From Streptomyces sp. I6 (GTDB lineage: Bacteria; Actinomycetota; Actinomycetes; Streptomycetales; Streptomycetaceae), in assembly GCA_003725745.1 (NCBI GenBank), contig RHDP01000001.1, positions 1,333,501 through 1,397,500 on the forward strand: 64,000 bases of DNA, given 5' to 3'. Positions 61,964 to 64,000 of this stretch are shown here, piece after piece (within the stretch, counting starts at the first letter, position 1; each line of letters starts with the position of its first letter). The notes under the pieces were generated by a model. The model made no database searches and had not been told where the DNA came from. It was given only the letters and a program-made list of their open reading frames with translations. The position numbers and the translations under genes were made by a program.

Positions 61964-62791
61964 TCAGGAGGCGGCCGGGCTCGGCTGCCCCGTGCGCCGC
62001 TGCTTGCCCTGGTTGGCCTCGGCGACCCACTTCCGCAGGTTCTCGGGGCTGATCTGCTCGCCGTCCTTCTGCGGGAACACGGACTCGCCGTTGAGGAGCA
62101 CCGTCGGGGTGCCCCGGAAGTTCTTCTCCTCGAAGGCCTGGTCGGACTTCGCCACCCAGGCGTCGTGCCTGCCGGACTCCACGCACTCGGTGAACGCGGG
62201 GGTGACCAGGCCCGGCACCTTGCCCGCCAGTTCGATCAGCCGCTCGTTGTCCCCGAAGGCGTCCTCGGGCTCCGGAGGCTGGTTCTGGTACAGCACGTCG
62301 TGGTACTCCACGAACTTCCCGGCGTCCTGCGCGCACGCGGCGGCGTTCGCCGCCCGGAGCGAGCCGCTGCCGCCCATACCGCCGTCGATGATCGTCGCGA
62401 GGTGGTACCTGACCTTGAGCTGACCCGAGTCGGTCAGCTCGTGGATCGTGTCCCTCATCACGTTCTCGAACTGGGCACAGGCGGGGCAGCGGAAGTCCTC
62501 CCAGACCGTGAGCGTGGACGGCGCGCCGTCGGGGCCCGCGGGAAGCGCGAGCGCGTCCTCGCCCTGGGCTCCGCTCGGGGCGACCACCGGGCCGCCCGCG
62601 GTGGAGCCCTCGTCCTTCCCGCCGCCGCCCGCCGCGATCACGCCGACCACCGCGGCCAGGCCCAGCACGCCGACCACCGCGGCGGACACGATCAGCAGGC
62701 GCCGTCGCTTCTCGCGGTTCTTCTGCATCTCGCGTTCGCGCTTGAGCCGCTCGCGCGCGGCCCGCATTCCGTCTTGGTTGTTCTCGCTCAC
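61964..62791 (-). CDS. Membrane-anchored DsbA-like thiol oxidoreductase
   Basis: A 275-residue protein. A basic, coiled-coil-like N-terminus (GMRAARERLKREREMQKNREKRRRLL) precedes one membrane helix at about residues 34-57, so the thioredoxin domain lies outside the cell. The active site is CPAC in WEDFRCPACAQFENVM, and the cis-Pro loop is GTPTVLLNGE. An inserted helical domain covers the middle, as in DsbA/BdbD. It should form or isomerise disulfides in exported proteins. The start is taken as the GTG at 62791; no clear ribosome site is present. A trp terminator hairpin lies only 15 bases upstream, so the transcript must start very close. Confidence 0.93.
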   Translation of the reverse strand: MSENNQDGMRAARERLKREREMQKNREKRRRLLIVSAAVVGVLGLAAVVGVIAAGGGGKDEGSTAGGPVVAPSGAQGEDALALPAGPDGAPSTLTVWEDFRCPACAQFENVMRDTIHELTDSGQLKVRYHLATIIDGGMGGSGSLRAANAAACAQDAGKFVEYHDVLYQNQPPEPEDAFGDNERLIELAGKVPGLVTPAFTECVESGRHDAWVAKSDQAFEEKNFRGTPTVLLNGESVFPQKDGEQISPENLRKWVAEANQGKQRRTGQPSPAAS

Positions 62792-62805
62792 GACCACAGC
62801 AACGA

Positions 62806-62835
62806 ACCGGGGAGGCGCGCAGGCGCCTCCCCGGT
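62806..62835 (-). terminator. Terminator of the trpBA operon
   Basis: A perfect 13-bp stem (ACCGGGGAGGCGC/GCGCCTCCCCGGT) around GCAG, 71 bases after the trpA stop and just upstream of the DsbA-like start. No U-tract. Confidence 0.78.
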
Positions 62836-62905
62836 CCCATGTCCACCCGTTCGGGTGAGCCGGTCGATCAGATCGCTCGTCGCGCCGGCGGGCGGCCCCC
62901 GCCGG

Positions 62906-63730
62906 TCACCGCTTGCGGACGCCCTCCGCCAGCTCGCCGGCCAGCGCCCGCACCGCCTCGACTCCGGCCTCCCGGTCGCCGGCGTCGAGCAGCCGCTTGA
63001 CGAAGGCCGAGCCGACGATCACACCGTCGGCGAAGCCCGCGACCTCGGCGGCCTGCTCGGCGTTGGAGACGCCCAGCCCGACGCACACCGGGAGGCCCGC
63101 TCGGCCTGCGGCGGTCGCACGGGTGCGCCGCACCAGGTCCTGGGCCTGGGTCCCGACGGACTCACGGGTCCCGGTGACGCCCATCAGCGAGGCGGCGTAG
63201 ACGAAGCCCGAGCCCGCGGCGGTGATCTCGGCGAGCCGCGCGTCCCGGCTGCTGGGCGCCACGACGAACACCGTGGCGAGCCCGTGCCTCCCGGCGTGCT
63301 CGCGCCATGTCGCGGACTCCTGGACCGGCAGGTCCGGCAGGATGCAGCCCGCGCCGCCGGCCTCGGCGAGTTCGGCGGTGAAGCGCTCGACGCCGTACCG
63401 GTCGATCGGGTTCCAGTAGGTCATCACGAGGACCGGTTTACCCGTGGCCGTGTGGGCCTCCCGCACGGTGCGCATCACGTCCGCGATCCTGACGCCGCCG
63501 CGCAGGGCGATGTCGTCGGCGGTCTGGATGACCGGCCCGTCCAGCACCGGGTCGCTGTGCGGCAGGCCCACCTCCACGATGTCGGCGCCGCCGTCGAGGA
63601 CGGCCTTGATCGCCTCGATTCCGCCGTCCACGGTGGGGAAACCTGCCGGGAGGTAGGCGATCAGGGCGGCCCGGTCCTCGGACTTCGCCTGCGCGAGGGT
63701 GTCGTTCAGCAGCCTGATGTTCCCGCTCAC
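62906..63730 (-). CDS. trpA: Tryptophan synthase alpha subunit
   Basis: A 274-residue TIM barrel that cleaves indole-3-glycerol phosphate to indole. Conserved parts are [20 protein letters not shown], the catalytic Glu in [20 protein letters not shown] with the second acid Asp, the [16 protein letters not shown] segment, [10 protein letters not shown], and the phosphate site [31 protein letters not shown]. The GTG at 63730 overlaps the trpB stop as GTGA, so the subunits are coupled. The product passes by tunnel to TrpB. Confidence 0.97.
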   Translation of the reverse strand: MSGNIRLLNDTLAQAKSEDRAALIAYLPAGFPTVDGGIEAIKAVLDGGADIVEVGLPHSDPVLDGPVIQTADDIALRGGVRIADVMRTVREAHTATGKPVLVMTYWNPIDRYGVERFTAELAEAGGAGCILPDLPVQESATWREHAGRHGLATVFVVAPSSRDARLAEITAAGSGFVYAASLMGVTGTRESVGTQAQDLVRRTRATAAGRAGLPVCVGLGVSNAEQAAEVAGFADGVIVGSAFVKRLLDAGDREAGVEAVRALAGELAEGVRKR

Positions 63731-64000
63731 GTGGCGTCTCCCTCGATCTCCGCGACCTCGCCCGCGGCGTCCGCCGCCACCGAGGCGTCGGTCGCGGCGC
63801 CGCCGTCGGCGTCGTACAGCCCGAAGTAGCGGGCGGCGGTGTCCATGTCCTTGTCGCCCCGGCCGGACAGGCTGACCAGGATCAGCCCGTCCTTGCCGAG
63901 TTCGTGGCCGAGTTCGATCGCGCCGGCCAGGGCGTGCGCGGACTCGATGGCCGGGATGATGCCCTCCGTGCGGGAGAGCAGCCGCAGCGCCTGCATGGCG
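63727..64000 (-). CDS. trpB: Tryptophan synthase beta subunit, 3' part (cut by window edge)
   Basis: The last 90 or so residues of TrpB, continuing beyond the right edge. [46 protein letters not shown] is the conserved C-terminal part, with the GRGDKD segment. A short Ala/Asp/Glu-rich tail ([25 protein letters not shown]) follows. TrpB joins indole to serine using PLP. No judgement can be made about its start or upstream genes. Confidence 0.95.
   Translation of the reverse strand, partial: AMQALRLLSRTEGIIPAIESAHALAGAIELGHELGKDGLILVSLSGRGDKDMDTAARYFGLYDADGGAATDASVAADAAGEVAEIEGDAT

Overview
The window is a piece of a Streptomyces chromosome. Base composition is about 70 % G+C or higher with strong third-position GC bias. 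GTG and TTG starts are frequent, and genes are often coupled by ATGA or GTGA overlaps. Several proteins are typical of the genus: an S. griseus-type trypsin, Tat-exported enzymes and a LivKHMGF transporter followed by an ANTAR regulator and pyk. The pyk, gltBD, lgt and trpBA order also looks like a core chromosomal region rather than a plasmid.

Layout. 1-5 kb: molybdopterin oxidoreductase, thioesterase, secreted Xaa-Pro dipeptidyl-peptidase. 5.8-11.9 kb: branched-chain amino acid ABC transporter livKHMGF closed by a strong terminator. 12-15.4 kb: PdtaR-like ANTAR response regulator, an odd tRNA with anticodon CAA and a short variable arm, an HTH/LAGLIDADG protein, and pyruvate kinase. 15.7-25 kb: Tat nucleotidase, a two-gene amine siderophore-type pair (PLP decarboxylase plus N-hydroxylase), aminopeptidase N, chorismate mutase, trypsin. 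25.3-27.8 kb: an unknown zinc-protease-like protein and an ankyrin/HEAT protein. 27.9-42 kb: a gene set matching the mycobacterial KstR2 regulon for steroid C/D-ring (HIP) degradation: two SDRs, echA20, ipdA, ipdB, ipdC, fadA6, kstR2, ipdF and two acyl-CoA dehydrogenases. Two near-identical operators sit in its divergent promoters. It is split by an unrelated block holding a HelD relic, a DEAD-box helicase and a cold-shock gene. 42.2-44 kb: a small accessory patch with a GntR regulator, two tiny divergent genes and a HINT-domain toxin relic. 44.1-50.2 kb: gltBD with a GlnR-like box. 51-60.2 kb: a VIT-family transporter, then a long coupled operon of four divergent ADP-ribosylglycohydrolase paralogues, a possible sugar-kinase relic, a CaiB/BaiF CoA-transferase and a CitE-like lyase. 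60.5-64 kb: lgt, a DsbA-like membrane thioredoxin, trpA and the 3' part of trpB.

Sequence quality matters here. Twelve otherwise well-conserved genes are each broken by one or two single-base losses, 15 in all. Nearly all lie in G or C runs, and no compensating insertions were seen. Restoring one base per site gives full-length family members with the expected start and stop overlaps. I therefore treat these genes as intact CDSs with probable homopolymer consensus errors, and give the site for each. The real relics (helD, HINT, possible kinase) are different: they lack whole domains.

The most interesting unexplained unit is the four-paralogue ADP-ribosylglycohydrolase operon with its CoA-transferase/lyase pair. 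Next come the short-arm CAA tRNA with the adjacent LAGLIDADG protein, and the interrupted KstR2-like regulon.
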